Shown here: positions 16,926 through 27,211 of the stretch, piece by piece | Layout: every line of letters starts with the position of its first letter | How positions within the stretch are numbered: position 1 is the first letter of the stretch | From: Amycolatopsis acidicola | GTDB lineage: Bacteria; Actinomycetota; Actinomycetes; Mycobacteriales; Pseudonocardiaceae | Assembly: GCF_007713735.2 (NCBI RefSeq) | Contig: NZ_VMNW02000013.1 | Location: 1-64,000 of the forward strand | Length of the DNA stretch: 64,000 nucleotides | Direction: 5' to 3' | The notes under the pieces: model-generated | What the model was told of the DNA's origin: nothing | The model's input: only the letters and a program-made list of their open reading frames with translations | Databases searched by the model: none | Position numbers and translations under genes: made by a program

Positions 16926-17432
16926 GTGACCACTCCGTACGGCCAGCAGGCCGCACTTCGACGACCCAGTGGCGGGACGGCCGTGCTCGCGGGCCTGCTG
17001 GCGTTGGCGCTCGCCGGCGTGCTCGGCTACCTCCCGGTCCGCACGTTCATCGACTTCGGGATCAACGACCTGCCGGACAAGGCGAAGATCGTGCTCGGGC
17101 TCTACCTCGGTGCCGCGCTGCTGCTGTTGATCGGCGCGCTGGTCACGTTCTTCCGCGCGCTCGCGGGCGGAGTGCTGCTGATCCTGGCCGCGCTCGCCGC
17201 CATCGGGGCGGTGGTCGCCGAGCCGCTGCTGCTCTTCCCCGGGCAGTTCACCCAGTTCTTCAAGGCCGTGTTCCAGCTCCAGCTCGACGACTCGTGGGTG
17301 CGGATAGCGGGCGTGGCAGGCGGTTTCGTCGTGCTGGTGCTGTCCGTCCTGCCTGCGACGTTCCGCTATCTGCGCTATCGACCGGCGGATCCGGGTTACC
17401 CCGTTCAGCCCTGTCCGCCGCGGGCCTGGTAG
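16926..17432 (+). CDS. Four-helix integral membrane protein, unknown
   Basis: 168 residues from the GTG at 16926, which has CTGGGGG about five bases upstream; the frame continues 19 codons upstream without a better ribosome site. Four membrane helices are predicted at about 15-36, 55-78, 82-107 and 130-150, with an ordered extracytoplasmic segment (FIDFGINDLPDK) and short polar ends. The start TTPYGQQAALRRPSGG resembles the Gly/Gln/Tyr-rich cytoplasmic tails of neighbouring proteins. I recognise no characterised family. It is ten bases before another small membrane protein in the same direction, so the two are probably co-transcribed. Confidence 0.75.
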   Translation: MTTPYGQQAALRRPSGGTAVLAGLLALALAGVLGYLPVRTFIDFGINDLPDKAKIVLGLYLGAALLLLIGALVTFFRALAGGVLLILAALAAIGAVVAEPLLLFPGQFTQFFKAVFQLQLDDSWVRIAGVAGGFVVLVLSVLPATFRYLRYRPADPGYPVQPCPPRAW

Positions 17433-17442
17433 TTGATTGACC

Positions 17443-17874
17443 ATGTCTTCGCAGTCCTCCCGCGGGGGCGGTACCGGGATCCCCGCCGCCGTGCTCGCGC
17501 TGCTCGGCGGGATCTTCCACCTCATCGGCGTCGCGGGCGGGGCGGTGATGCTGGCCGGGGACGACGATCTCGGGCGCGCGCTGCTCACGTTCCTGTTGCA
17601 CGTGCTCGTGGCGGGAGTGCTGATCACCGGCGGGGTGGGGCTGATTCTCGCCAAACCGTTCGGCCGGACGTGGACCATCGGCGGCGCGGTGCTCGCCTTG
17701 CTGCTGTACGTGTCCGTGCTGGTACTGGGGTCGTTCGGGGTGTTCTTCCTCGGCCTGGCGGACAAGACGATCCCGGTCGGGTACACCGCGCTGTTGTGCC
17801 TGCCCGCGGTGGCGACGCTCGTGCTCGCCAGCGTCCGGCCGACCGCACGGTGGGTGACCAGCGGCTGGTCGTAA
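17443..17874 (+). CDS. Small multi-pass membrane protein, unknown
   Basis: 143 residues from the ATG at 17443 (a TTG lies two codons upstream). Four predicted helices: about 11-37 (IPAAVLALLGGIFHLIGVAGGAV), 44-66, 76-100 and 112-135, joined by very short loops, with a cytoplasmic Ser/Gly-rich N-terminus. No catalytic motif is visible. It follows another four-helix protein by ten bases and precedes metB by 65 bases; the pair may form a small membrane unit, but this is inferred only from spacing. Confidence 0.72.
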   Translation: MSSQSSRGGGTGIPAAVLALLGGIFHLIGVAGGAVMLAGDDDLGRALLTFLLHVLVAGVLITGGVGLILAKPFGRTWTIGGAVLALLLYVSVLVLGSFGVFFLGLADKTIPVGYTALLCLPAVATLVLASVRPTARWVTSGWS

Positions 17875-17939
17875 GGCCGGCCGCTTCCCCACCACCGCCC
17901 TCAGCGGACACGCTTCGCGCGACGGTTTACATTCGAGCC

Positions 17940-19097
17940 ATGACCCACGACACCTCTGCGTTCGGTTTCGAGACCCGTGCCATCCACGCTGGTCAGGAGC
18001 CTGACCCGCGGACCGGCGCGGTTATCGTGCCGATTTACCAGACCTCGACCTACGCGCAGGACGGTGTCGGCGGCACCCGCGAGGGTGACTACGAATACTC
18101 ACGGACCGCGAACCCGACCCGGACGGCGCTCGAGCAGCAGCTCGCCGCGCTGGAGGGGGCCCGGCACGGCCTCGCGTTCGCCTCCGGCATGGCCGCCACC
18201 GACGCCGTGCTCCGCGCGACCCTGCGCCCCGGCGACCACCTCGTGCTCGGGAACGACGCGTACGGCGGCACGTTCCGGCTGATCGACAAGGTGCTCAGCC
18301 AGTGGGGCGTCGAGTACACCGTGGCCGACCTCGCCGACGTGGAAGCGGTGCGGGCCGCCGCCCGGCCGGGGACCAAGCTGATCTGGTGCGAGACCCCGAG
18401 CAACCCGCTCCTCGGCATCGCCGACATCCCCGCGCTGGCAGGCGTGGCCCACGGCGTGCACGCGCGGCTGGTCGTGGACAACACCTTCGCCACCCCGTAC
18501 CTGCAGACGCCGCTGGCGCTGGGCGCGGACATCGTCGTGCACTCCACGACGAAGTACCTCGGCGGACATTCCGATGTGGTCGGTGGCGCCGTGCTGACCA
18601 ATGAGGACGACCTGCGCGAGCAGCTTTTCTTCCTGCGCAACGCCGCGGGGGCGGTGCCGGGCGCGTTCGACGCGTGGCTGACCTTGCGTGGCGCCAAGAC
18701 GCTGGCGGTGCGCATGGAGCGGCACTGCGACAACGCGGAGCGTGTGGCCGAGGCGCTGGCCGCGCACCCGAAGGTCGCGCAGGTGTACTACCCGGGTATG
18801 GCCGGGCACGCGGGCCACGAGGTGGCCGCGAAGCAGATGCGGCGGTTCGGCGGCATGGTCTCGTTCCGGCATGTGGACGGTGAGCAGGCGGCACTGGACG
18901 TGGCCTCACGCACCTCGCTGTTCATCCTCGCCGAGTCGTTGGGCGGGATCGAGTCGCTGATCGAGCACCCGGGCCGCATGACGCACGCCAGCACGGCGGG
19001 TTCGATGCTGCAGGTGCCCGCGGATCTGCTGCGGCTCTCGGTGGGTATCGAGGACGGCCGCGACCTCGTCGAGGATCTCCGGCGGGCGCTGGGCTGA
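17940..19097 (+). CDS. metB: Cystathionine gamma-synthase
   Basis: 385 residues of the Cys/Met-metabolism PLP-dependent family (fold type I). Lys205 in HSTTKYLGGHSD binds PLP; YEYSRTANPTR (52-62) and the SGMAA loop (82-86) contact the cofactor phosphate and the substrate. It joins an activated homoserine to cysteine to give cystathionine; some members also act as gamma-lyases or sulfhydrylases. The ATG at 17940 begins the conserved N-terminus FGFETRAIHAGQEPDPRTGA; the open frame further upstream belongs to non-coding phase of the preceding gene. M. tuberculosis has metB (Rv1079) in the equivalent place after cbs and pra. Confidence 0.94.
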   Translation: MTHDTSAFGFETRAIHAGQEPDPRTGAVIVPIYQTSTYAQDGVGGTREGDYEYSRTANPTRTALEQQLAALEGARHGLAFASGMAATDAVLRATLRPGDHLVLGNDAYGGTFRLIDKVLSQWGVEYTVADLADVEAVRAAARPGTKLIWCETPSNPLLGIADIPALAGVAHGVHARLVVDNTFATPYLQTPLALGADIVVHSTTKYLGGHSDVVGGAVLTNEDDLREQLFFLRNAAGAVPGAFDAWLTLRGAKTLAVRMERHCDNAERVAEALAAHPKVAQVYYPGMAGHAGHEVAAKQMRRFGGMVSFRHVDGEQAALDVASRTSLFILAESLGGIESLIEHPGRMTHASTAGSMLQVPADLLRLSVGIEDGRDLVEDLRRALG

Positions 19098-19112
19098 TGA
19101 GCGGCCGGCTGA

Positions 19113-19391
19113 TCAGGGGCGGTAGCTGTCGTCCGTGATCTGGCCGGAGGAGTGGGTCTGCGAGCGCAGCTGGGCGAGATCCGAGCTGTCCACGCAGCCA
19201 CCCACGAGCTCGACGTGGTTGTCGTGGCGGATGTACTGCGCCGGGTCGCCACAGGCGGCCCTGTCGACGGTGTAGAACGCGGCGCCCGTCAGAGCCAAGG
19301 CCGAGGTGACCGCCGCGACGAGAGGCAGGACCCCGGCCGAACGAAGGGCGCGCCGGCTGCCGCCGTCGGCCGTACCGCTCCGCCTTCGCAT
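19113..19391 (-). CDS. Small membrane-anchored protein, unknown
   Basis: 92 residues. An Arg-rich cytoplasmic start (MRRRSGTADGGSRRALRS) precedes one membrane helix (about 19-42, GVLPLVAAVTSALALTGAAFY) and a ~50-residue outer part with two cysteines (AACGDPAQYIRHDN and GGCVDSSDL) that could form a disulphide. I do not recognise it. It is convergent with metB, 15 bases between the stops, and divergent from ilvA. Confidence 0.65.
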   Translation of the reverse strand: MRRRSGTADGGSRRALRSAGVLPLVAAVTSALALTGAAFYTVDRAACGDPAQYIRHDNHVELVGGCVDSSDLAQLRSQTHSSGQITDDSYRP

Positions 19392-19468
19392 GGTTACTCC
19401 CTGGTTCCCGGTCCTGACCGCGTCCAGGGTACCGAAAGCGGTCCGGCCGGGGTGGCATGATCCCGGTT

Positions 19469-20686
19469 ATGCGTTTGGTGACCTTGGACCGGATCCTCGA
19501 GGCGCGTGCGCTCCTCGAGGGGATCGTCCGCGTCACCCCGATGGAACACGCACGGGATCTGGAAAAGGTTCACGGCACCCCGGTGCATCTCAAATGCGAG
19601 AACCTGCAACGCACCGGTTCCTTCAAGATCCGCGGCGCGTACACGAGGATTCACGGGCTGAGCGCCGCTGAGCGCGAGCGTGGCGTCGTGGCCGCGAGCG
19701 CGGGCAACCACGCGCAGGGCGTGGCGCTCGCCGCGTCGTTGCTGGGCATCAAGTCCACCGTCTTCATGCCCAACCGGGTGCCGCTGCCGAAACTCGCCGC
19801 GACCCGGGGTTATGGCGCGGACGTGCATCTGCACGGAGACGTCTTCGACGAGACGCTCGCGGAGGCGATCGCCTTCGCCGAGCGCACCGAAGCGGTGTTC
19901 ATCCACCCCTTCGATCACCCCGACGTGATCGCCGGACAGGGCACGGTGGGTCTCGAACTGCTGGACCAGGTGCCGGAGGTCGCCACGGTGCTGGTGCCCG
20001 CGGGCGGTGGCGGGCTGGTCACCGGTGTCGCCTCCGCGGTGAAGGCTTCGCGGCCCGAAGCGCGGGTGATCGCGGTGCAGGCCGAGGGGGCCGCGTCGCT
20101 CAAATTGTCGCTGGCGGAAGGGAAACCGACCAGGGTTCCGAGTCCGTCCACGATGGCCGACGGGATCGCGGTCGGGCAGCCGGGGCCGACCACCTACGCG
20201 CACGTGGAGGCGTTGGTGGACGACGTGGTGACGGTCTCCGAGGAAGCGCTTTCCCGTGCCCTGCTGCTGTGCCTGGAGCGGCGGAAGCTCGTCGTGGAAC
20301 CGGCGGGTGCGGCCGCTGTCGCCGCTCTGGTGCAGTACCCCGGGGCGTTCCGCGGGCCGATCGTCGGAATTCTCTCCGGCGGCAACGTGGATCCCTTGCT
20401 GTTGCTGCAGATCATCCAGCACGGCATGACCGCCGGTGGCCGCTACCTCGCGCTGCGTCTGCGCGTGCCGGACAGGCCGGGTGTGCTCGCGTCCGTGCTG
20501 TCGCGGATCAGCGAACTCGGTGCGAACGTGTTGGACGTGGAGCATTCACGGATTTCCGGCGCGCTCGCGCTCGGCGAGGTCGAGGTGGCGCTCAACCTGG
20601 AGACGCGCGGCCCGGAGCACTGCGCCGACGTCGCCGCCGAACTCCAGCGGGCCGGATACACCCTCGTCCGCGAGCGCATGGCGTAG
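19469..20686 (+). CDS. ilvA: Threonine ammonia-lyase with ACT domain
   Basis: 405 residues from the ATG at 19469; a second ATG at 19457 is possible but its purine-rich sequence is too close. It is a PLP fold type II enzyme: Lys53 in RTGSFKIRGAY binds PLP, ASAGNHAQG is the substrate loop and PAGGGGL holds the phosphate. The C-terminal ~75 residues (RLRVPDRPGVLASVLSRISELGAN) form a single ACT domain, the short form found in many catabolic and actinobacterial enzymes rather than the double regulatory domain of E. coli IlvA. It deaminates threonine to 2-oxobutyrate. The next gene, an Lrp regulator, has its ribosome site in this gene's stop codon. Confidence 0.9.
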   Translation: MRLVTLDRILEARALLEGIVRVTPMEHARDLEKVHGTPVHLKCENLQRTGSFKIRGAYTRIHGLSAAERERGVVAASAGNHAQGVALAASLLGIKSTVFMPNRVPLPKLAATRGYGADVHLHGDVFDETLAEAIAFAERTEAVFIHPFDHPDVIAGQGTVGLELLDQVPEVATVLVPAGGGGLVTGVASAVKASRPEARVIAVQAEGAASLKLSLAEGKPTRVPSPSTMADGIAVGQPGPTTYAHVEALVDDVVTVSEEALSRALLLCLERRKLVVEPAGAAAVAALVQYPGAFRGPIVGILSGGNVDPLLLLQIIQHGMTAGGRYLALRLRVPDRPGVLASVLSRISELGANVLDVEHSRISGALALGEVEVALNLETRGPEHCADVAAELQRAGYTLVRERMA

Positions 20687-20690
20687 GAGG
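20685..20690 (+). promoter_or_regulatory. Ribosome site that fixes a TTG start
   Basis: AGGAGG at 20685-20690 overlaps the TAG stop of ilvA and sits eight bases before TTG at 20699. The GTG at 20690, three codons earlier in the same frame, overlaps this site and so cannot use it. The arrangement supports the TTG start and coupling to ilvA translation. Confidence 0.75.
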
Positions 20691-20698
20691 TGGCCACC

Positions 20699-21175
20699 TT
20701 GGATTCGCTCGACGCACGGCTGCTGCTCCTGCTGACCGACGCGCCCCGGCTCGGCGTGCTCGAATGCGCGCGACGGCTCGGTGTGGCGCGCGGGACGGTC
20801 CAGGCGCGCCTGGACAGGCTGACGGAGCAAGGGATTCTCGGCGGGTTCCCGCCCGAGGTGGACATGACGGCGATCGGCTACGGGCTCACCGCCTTCGCCG
20901 TACTGGAGATCGCGCAGGGCAGCCGGCTCGAAGTGGCGGAGGGGCTGGCCGCGATCGACCAGGTCTGCGAAGCGCACGCCACCACCGGCCAGGGCGACCT
21001 GTTCGTGCGGCTCGTCGCGCGGGACCACGAGGACCTGCAGCAGGTGATCGACCGCGTGGTCGGACTGCCGGGAGTGTTGCGCACCAACACTTCCCTCGCC
21101 CTGACCACGCCGATCCCGCCGCGTGTGCGCCCGCTGCTGGAGCGGATCGCTTACGACGAAACGAAATCCAGGTAG
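20699..21175 (+). CDS. Lrp/AsnC family transcriptional regulator
   Basis: 158 residues from the TTG at 20699, chosen for its ideal ribosome site. The N-terminal winged-helix domain (LDARLLLLLTDAPRLGVLECARRLGVARGTVQARLDRL) is of the AsnC type; the C-terminal part (about 70-145) is the RAM ligand-binding and oligomerisation domain with TTGQGDLFVRLVARD. Lrp-family proteins sense amino acids, and its coupling to ilvA suggests it controls threonine or branched-chain amino-acid use, possibly its own operon. The 3' end overlaps the convergent MBL gene by 25 bases. Confidence 0.9.
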   Translation: MDSLDARLLLLLTDAPRLGVLECARRLGVARGTVQARLDRLTEQGILGGFPPEVDMTAIGYGLTAFAVLEIAQGSRLEVAEGLAAIDQVCEAHATTGQGDLFVRLVARDHEDLQQVIDRVVGLPGVLRTNTSLALTTPIPPRVRPLLERIAYDETKSR

Positions 21176-21951
21176 CGCTTCGCCGAGCGCTGCACCACGT
21201 CGTGCCCGTCGGTGCGGATGACGGCGTCCCACCAGGCGCCGTAGACGGTGTCGAACCGGTACCCCGCAAGGATTTCCGCCGCGCGGCGGACCAGCGAGGG
21301 GCGTTCCGGGATCTGGTTCGGGTAGCTGTACATGAAGGCGACGTGCTTGCGGTCGGCGACCACGTTCGCGATGTCGCCGGTGAACAGCGCGCCCTTGCCC
21401 TGCTCGCCGTCGGGCCAGTGCAGCACCGTGCCGCCCGCGAAGTGGACCCCGAGGTGGACCAGGGTGAGGTCCTCGGCGACCCGCTTGGTCTCCCCGCCCC
21501 AGAACTCGATCGCGGGATCCGGGCGCCCCACCCATTCCCGGTCCTTCTCGTGCAGGTAAACGGGAACGTCGAAGGCGTGCGCCCAGTCCACGACGGTCGC
21601 GTAGTAGTGCGGGTGGCTGATCGCGATCCCGGTGAGCCCGCCGAGTCCGTTGATCTTTTCGATGATCTCGTCGTCGAGGTAGGGGGCGCAGTCCCAGAGG
21701 AAGTTGCCGGAACCGGCCGAAATCAGCAGCGCTCGTTGCCCGATGGCGAACTTCGGCTGACAGGCTATGCCGAGCACGCCCTCGCCCTCTTCCTGGATGA
21801 GGGCGGTGTGCTCCGCGCGGAGAGACCGTAGATCAGTCCATTGCTGGCCGGACCGCGGCACCCACTGACGGTCGTCCTCGCAGATCGGGCAGTCGGGCCT
21901 CGGCGACGCGTACTGCATGCCACAGGTGGCGCAGATCGGAAGGGAGTCCAT
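21151..21951 (-). CDS. Zinc-ribbon MBL-fold protein with altered metal site
   Basis: 266 residues. The N-terminus has a four-cysteine zinc ribbon: Cys7/Cys10 (CATC) and Cys21/Cys24 (CPIC). The rest is a metallo-beta-lactamase fold: the first metal motif reads ISHPHYYATVVDW, where the usual HxHxDH has lost the Asp and last His, while later elements HFAGGTVLHW and ALFTGDIANVV remain. The substituted motif suggests one-metal or non-hydrolytic function. The overlap with the lrp gene is convergent. I do not know a substrate; the ribbon suggests nucleic-acid or protein binding. The gene is followed at its 5' side by the greA terminator. Confidence 0.82.
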   Translation of the reverse strand: MDSLPICATCGMQYASPRPDCPICEDDRQWVPRSGQQWTDLRSLRAEHTALIQEEGEGVLGIACQPKFAIGQRALLISAGSGNFLWDCAPYLDDEIIEKINGLGGLTGIAISHPHYYATVVDWAHAFDVPVYLHEKDREWVGRPDPAIEFWGGETKRVAEDLTLVHLGVHFAGGTVLHWPDGEQGKGALFTGDIANVVADRKHVAFMYSYPNQIPERPSLVRRAAEILAGYRFDTVYGAWWDAVIRTDGHDVVQRSAKRYLDFVSS

Positions 21952-21978
21952 CCGCCAACGCTAGCGCGCCCGCGGCGC

Positions 21979-22020
21979 CGGGCAGCGGGCTTTTCCCGGT
22001 GGGAAAGGGCCCGCTGCCCG
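21979..22020 (-). terminator. Long hairpin after greA
   Basis: CGGGCAGCGGGC (21979-21990) pairs with GCCCGCTGCCCG (22009-22020), and inside it TTTCCC (21992-21997) pairs with GGGAAA (22001-22006). The extended hairpin begins six bases after the greA stop. No T run follows, as is common for high-GC terminators. Confidence 0.8.
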
Positions 22021-22025
22021 TGAGC

Positions 22026-22514
22026 TCAGCCCTTGTAGGGCACGGCCTTCACCAGCGTGACCTTCTGGCTGCTGCCGTTGGGCAGGTCGTACTCGCGCGA
22101 CTCGCCTTCCTTGGCGCCGAGCAGGGCCTTGCCCAGCGGCGATTCGGGGGAGTACACGTCGAGCTCGCCCTCGGCGCCCTCTTCGCGCGTGGCGAGCAGG
22201 AACTGCTCGTCCTCGTCGTCACCGTCGTAGCGAACGGTGAGCACCTTGCCCGGCTCCGCGATTCCGTCGTTGGCGGGGGCCTCGCCGACCTTGGCGGAGC
22301 GGAGCAGCTCCTGCAGGTGGCGGATGCGCGCCTCGGCCTGCCCCTGCTCCTCGCGGGCGGCGTGGTAGCCCCCGTTCTCCTTGAGGTCGCCCTCTTCCCG
22401 GCTGTCGTTGATCCTCGCGGCGATGACCGGACGATTCTCGATCAGTTCGTCGAGCTCGTGCTTGAGCCTGTCGAAGGCTTCCTGGGTCAGCCAGGTCACC
22501 TGGGTGTCGCTCAC
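22026..22514 (-). CDS. greA: Transcription elongation factor GreA
   Basis: 162 residues. I use the GTG at 22514, nine bases after AGGAG; an in-frame ATG at 22523 directly abuts the purine tract and is less likely. Residues ~8-80 form the antiparallel coiled coil, with the acidic tip in [21 protein letters not shown] that carries the Asp/Glu residues acting in the RNA polymerase secondary channel; the C-terminal FKBP-like domain contains [14 protein letters not shown]. It rescues backtracked polymerase by stimulating transcript cleavage. M. tuberculosis greA (Rv1080c) has the same orientation and neighbours. Confidence 0.94.
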   Translation of the reverse strand: MSDTQVTWLTQEAFDRLKHELDELIENRPVIAARINDSREEGDLKENGGYHAAREEQGQAEARIRHLQELLRSAKVGEAPANDGIAEPGKVLTVRYDGDDEDEQFLLATREEGAEGELDVYSPESPLGKALLGAKEGESREYDLPNGSSQKVTLVKAVPYKG

Positions 22515-22602
22515 GGTCACCATCTCCTCGTTGTGCCTGCCGGGCATGGGTATACAAGCCGGCGGCCTCACTGACTGGCAGCCAGCGAGGCTGAGATAAA
22601 GG

Positions 22603-22627
22603 AAAAACACGGCCCGCATGGGCCGTG
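22603..22627 (-). terminator. Intrinsic terminator upstream of greA
   Basis: Read on the minus strand, CACGGCCC (from 22627) and GGGCCGTG (to 22608) form an eight-base-pair stem with a four-base loop, followed by TTTTT (22607-22603). It lies after the DUF4307 gene and before greA, so it ends the DUF4307 transcript and gives greA its own promoter. Confidence 0.85.
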
Positions 22628-22718
22628 CCGGTAGACCAGGATAGCACGCAGCAAGCGCCGGAGGCCGCCCGTTTTGGTCGGCCCCGGACACTCGGCGCGG
22701 GTTTCACCCCGTTGGCCG

Positions 22719-23141
22719 CTAGCTGCTTGACAAATACCCTGGTACGTCGTAGGAGCAACCGAACACGTCCGCCGTGACCGGCCGGTCGATGCTGCGCACC
22801 ACGGTGGTTTGCATGCTGTGGTCGTCACCCGCCGGGACGTAGACCTCTTTGCGCCCGCTTTCCGCGCCCGTGATGTCCTGCAGCTTCACGATGCAGACGC
22901 CGGGTTTGGACGGGTCGTCCCTGGTCACGTTGATGGTGACCGACATCGCGTTGCCGGGCTGCTCGGAGAAGCTCGTCCGGTCCGCCTCGATCGGCGCCGG
23001 GCCGAGATTGACGTACGCGATCCACGCGACGGCGCAGCTGACCACCAGCGCGAGTGCCGTCCACAGCCGGCGAAGCCAGCGCTTCTGCGTGCGTGCGCGC
23101 ACCGGGCCGTATCGGCCTTCCGGCAGCGCGCGTGTGCTCAA
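22719..23141 (-). CDS. DUF4307 single-pass membrane protein
   Basis: 140 residues from a TTG at 23141, selected because AGGAGG lies five bases upstream; no ATG or GTG is well placed. A short cytoplasmic segment ([13 protein letters not shown]) is followed by one helix (about 26-47, [21 protein letters not shown]) and a ~90-residue outer beta domain with two cysteines (GVCIVKL, FGCSYDV) likely in a disulphide. The family (DUF4307, Rv1081c) is conserved in actinomycetes next to greA and mca. Function unknown. It diverges from mca over 102 bases. Confidence 0.85.
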   Translation of the reverse strand: MSTRALPEGRYGPVRARTQKRWLRRLWTALALVVSCAVAWIAYVNLGPAPIEADRTSFSEQPGNAMSVTINVTRDDPSKPGVCIVKLQDITGAESGRKEVYVPAGDDHSMQTTVVRSIDRPVTADVFGCSYDVPGYLSSS

Positions 23142-23243
23142 CAGGGCCTCCTGATCGGTCTTGTCGTACCCCCGGGGACAATGGGGTCCAGGTCGAGTAT
23201 CCGTCAGGCGCGGAATAGCGGTGCAGAAGGGGTCGTTGCAGGC

Positions 23244-24155
23244 ATGGTGGGATCTGACGAGCGGACAGCCGAAGCAGGGTCGCGCCTTCGCTTGATGGCG
23301 GTGCACGCGCATCCGGACGACGAGTCGAGCAAGGGTGCCGCGACGATGGCGAAGTACGTCGCCGATGGCGCCGAAGTGATGGTCGTGAGCTGCACGGGCG
23401 GCGAGGCCGGGAGCGTGCTGAACCCGGCGATGGACCGGCCCGAGGTGCACGCCAACATGAGCGAGATCCGCCGCGAGGAGATGGCGCGCGCGGCCAAGAT
23501 CCTCGGCATCAAGCACCACTGGCTGGGCTTCGTGGACTCCGGGCTGCCGGAGGGTGACCCGCTGCCCCCGCTGCCGGAGGGCTGCTTCGCGGTGGTGCCG
23601 CTCGAGGAGCCGGTGCACGAGCTGGTGAAGGTCATCCGCGAGTTCCGCCCGCACGTGGTGCTCACGTACGACGAGAACGGCGGCTACCCGCACCCCGACC
23701 ACATCCGGTGCCACGAGGTGTCGGTCGCGGCTTTCGACGCGGCCGCGGAGCCGGACCGCTTTCCCGACGCGGGCGAGCCGTGGCAGCCGCTGAAGCTCTA
23801 CTACATGCACGGGTTCTCGCGGGCCAAGATGCAGCTGTTCCACGACGCGCTGACGGAGGCCGGACTGGACTCCCCGTACGGCGAGTGGCTGGAGAAGTGG
23901 GACCCTGAGCGTGCCGACGTGATGGAGCGGGTGACCACGCGGGTCGACTGCGGTGACTACTTCGAGGTCCGGGATGAGGCGCTGAAGGCGCACGCCACCC
24001 AGATCGACCCGAACAGCCGGTGGTTCGCCGTGCCGCTGGAGATGCAGCGGCGGGTGTGGCCGACCGAGGAGTACGAGCTGGTCCGCTCCCTTGTCGACAG
24101 CACGTTGCCGGAGGACGATCTGTTCGCCGGGGTGAGGGAGAAGGTGACGGCATGA
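23244..24155 (+). CDS. mca: Mycothiol S-conjugate amidase
   Basis: 303 residues, LmbE/GlcNAc-PI deacetylase fold. The zinc site is formed by His23 and Asp26 in [10 protein letters not shown] and a later His in [14 protein letters not shown]. The signatures [17 protein letters not shown] and [16 protein letters not shown] are those of Mca rather than the shorter MshB. The enzyme cleaves mycothiol conjugates of toxins and antibiotics, releasing a mercapturic acid for export and recycling GlcN-Ins. It implies that this organism uses mycothiol as its main thiol. The start ATG at 23244 adds 15 residues before the conserved [13 protein letters not shown]. Its stop overlaps the next gene by four bases (ATGA). 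Confidence 0.95.
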   Translation: MVGSDERTAEAGSRLRLMAVHAHPDDESSKGAATMAKYVADGAEVMVVSCTGGEAGSVLNPAMDRPEVHANMSEIRREEMARAAKILGIKHHWLGFVDSGLPEGDPLPPLPEGCFAVVPLEEPVHELVKVIREFRPHVVLTYDENGGYPHPDHIRCHEVSVAAFDAAAEPDRFPDAGEPWQPLKLYYMHGFSRAKMQLFHDALTEAGLDSPYGEWLEKWDPERADVMERVTTRVDCGDYFEVRDEALKAHATQIDPNSRWFAVPLEMQRRVWPTEEYELVRSLVDSTLPEDDLFAGVREKVTA

Positions 24156-24478
24156 CTTTCGTGCTGCCGGTGGCGGCGCCGGTCGCGACGACCGCGCTGG
24201 TGCTGGCGCAGCAGCCGGGCAACGGCGACAACGGCGGCCAGGGCGAGGACTTCGGCAAGTCCTCGCCGGTGGGATTCCTGCTGCTGCTGGTGTTCCTGGT
24301 CGCGGTGGCGTTCCTGGTCCGCTCGATGACCAAGCACCTCAAGCGTGTTCCGGCGAGTTTCGACCCGGCCGACGAGGAACAGGCTTCGGCCGAGGGTGAG
24401 CAGGCCACGGAGCCGGAAGCCGAGGAGCCGAAGGTGAAGGCGGCCACCGCGAAACAGGAGAAGAGCGAAAGCTCCTAG
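24152..24478 (+). CDS. Small membrane protein downstream of mca
   Basis: 108 residues, ATG overlapping the mca stop codon (ATGA), so translationally coupled. A hydrophobic N-terminus ([18 protein letters not shown]) that may be a signal peptide or helix is followed by a Gly/Asn-rich outer stretch, a second helix (about 41-62, [18 protein letters not shown]) and a cytoplasmic tail rich in Glu, Ala and Lys. It matches the position and layout of M. tuberculosis Rv1083. Function unknown; the coupling suggests a partner role beside Mca. Confidence 0.85.
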   Translation: MTFVLPVAAPVATTALVLAQQPGNGDNGGQGEDFGKSSPVGFLLLLVFLVAVAFLVRSMTKHLKRVPASFDPADEEQASAEGEQATEPEAEEPKVKAATAKQEKSESS

Positions 24479-24515
24479 CGGCGTGGCGAGTGCGGGGCCG
24501 TGACACCCTGGGTGC

Positions 24516-26519
<2,004 letters not shown>

Positions 26520-26578
26520 GTTTCGCCCTCGGCAAACAGTGGGCTCGGCTGCTTGAAATCGGCGTAGCGTGTGTAGCG

Positions 26579-26601
26579 ATGTAATCATGTAATCGCGGAG
26601 G
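26579..26601 (+). promoter_or_regulatory. Direct repeat and ribosome site before the 26607 gene
   Basis: ATGTAATC is repeated in tandem (ATGTAATCATGTAATC, 26579-26594), directly before GGAGG (26597-26601) and the ATG at 26607. The repeat could be an operator for the ribbon-helix-helix-like protein encoded next; this is inference. Confidence 0.35.
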
Positions 26602-26606
26602 TCGGA

Positions 26607-27173
26607 ATGCGCACGCACGGACGAGGCTGGAAGGGACGCGGCGGCTGGCAGCAGAACGAGGTGCCGTCCGCCGACGACGCCGCGGGCTGGTTCACCGGAC
26701 GCCTGCCCGACGAGTGGTTCACCGAAGCGCCGGAGATCACCGTCGACCGCGAGGAGATCCTCGTCGTCGGCACGCTGCCCGCGCTGACCGAGGAGTTCGC
26801 CGACGACGCGGCCCGTGCCGCCGCCGAGTCCGGGCGGATCAGCCGGTTCCGGGAGGACACCAGGGACCAGCGCATCGAAATCGCCCGGCAGGCCGAACAT
26901 CGCTACCAGCGCAAGGTCGCCTGGGGCGCGCGGATCGGTGAGACCACCGAGCTGTTCACCACCTTGTCGGTGCCGGTGATGACGCGGTTGCGCCAGCCGG
27001 AGCGGCGGGTGCTGGACACGCTGGTCGATTCGGGCGTGGCGCGGTCGCGGTCGGAGGCGCTGGCCTGGGCGGTCCGGCTGGTCGGCGAGCACGCGGAGGA
27101 GTGGCTGACCGGGCTGCGGGACGCGATGTCCAAAGTGGACGATCTGCGGGCGAAGGGTCCCGACCTCGGCTGA
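26607..27173 (+). CDS. Conserved actinobacterial protein, ribbon-helix-helix-like C-terminus
   Basis: 188 residues of a family I recall as conserved in Streptomyces and relatives, without characterised function. The N-terminus is basic and Gly/Trp-rich (RTHGRGWKGRGGWQQNEVPS); the middle has PEITVDREEILVVGTL and RFREDTRDQRIEIARQAEHRYQRKVAWG; the C-terminal ~55 residues (VPVMTRLRQPERRVLDTLVDSGVARSRSEALAWAV) match the beta-strand-helix-helix pattern of ribbon-helix-helix DNA-binding proteins, with an added acidic helix. It may be a regulator. The ATG has GGAGG five bases upstream. It lies between yyaL-like and acyl-CoA oxidase genes in the same direction. Confidence 0.78.
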   Translation: MRTHGRGWKGRGGWQQNEVPSADDAAGWFTGRLPDEWFTEAPEITVDREEILVVGTLPALTEEFADDAARAAAESGRISRFREDTRDQRIEIARQAEHRYQRKVAWGARIGETTELFTTLSVPVMTRLRQPERRVLDTLVDSGVARSRSEALAWAVRLVGEHAEEWLTGLRDAMSKVDDLRAKGPDLG

Positions 27174-27211
27174 ACCGTGCGGACTCCGCCTGGTTGCGCG
27201 AAACTTGGGGC

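Noticed and set aside
17433..17939. N-terminal extension of metB
   Set aside because: The extra 169 residues overlap a membrane-protein gene in another frame and have no family similarity; the conserved protein begins at 17940.
22524..22691. N-terminal extension of GreA
   Set aside because: It reads across the leader and has no similarity to GreA; ribosome site and family length fix the start near 22514.
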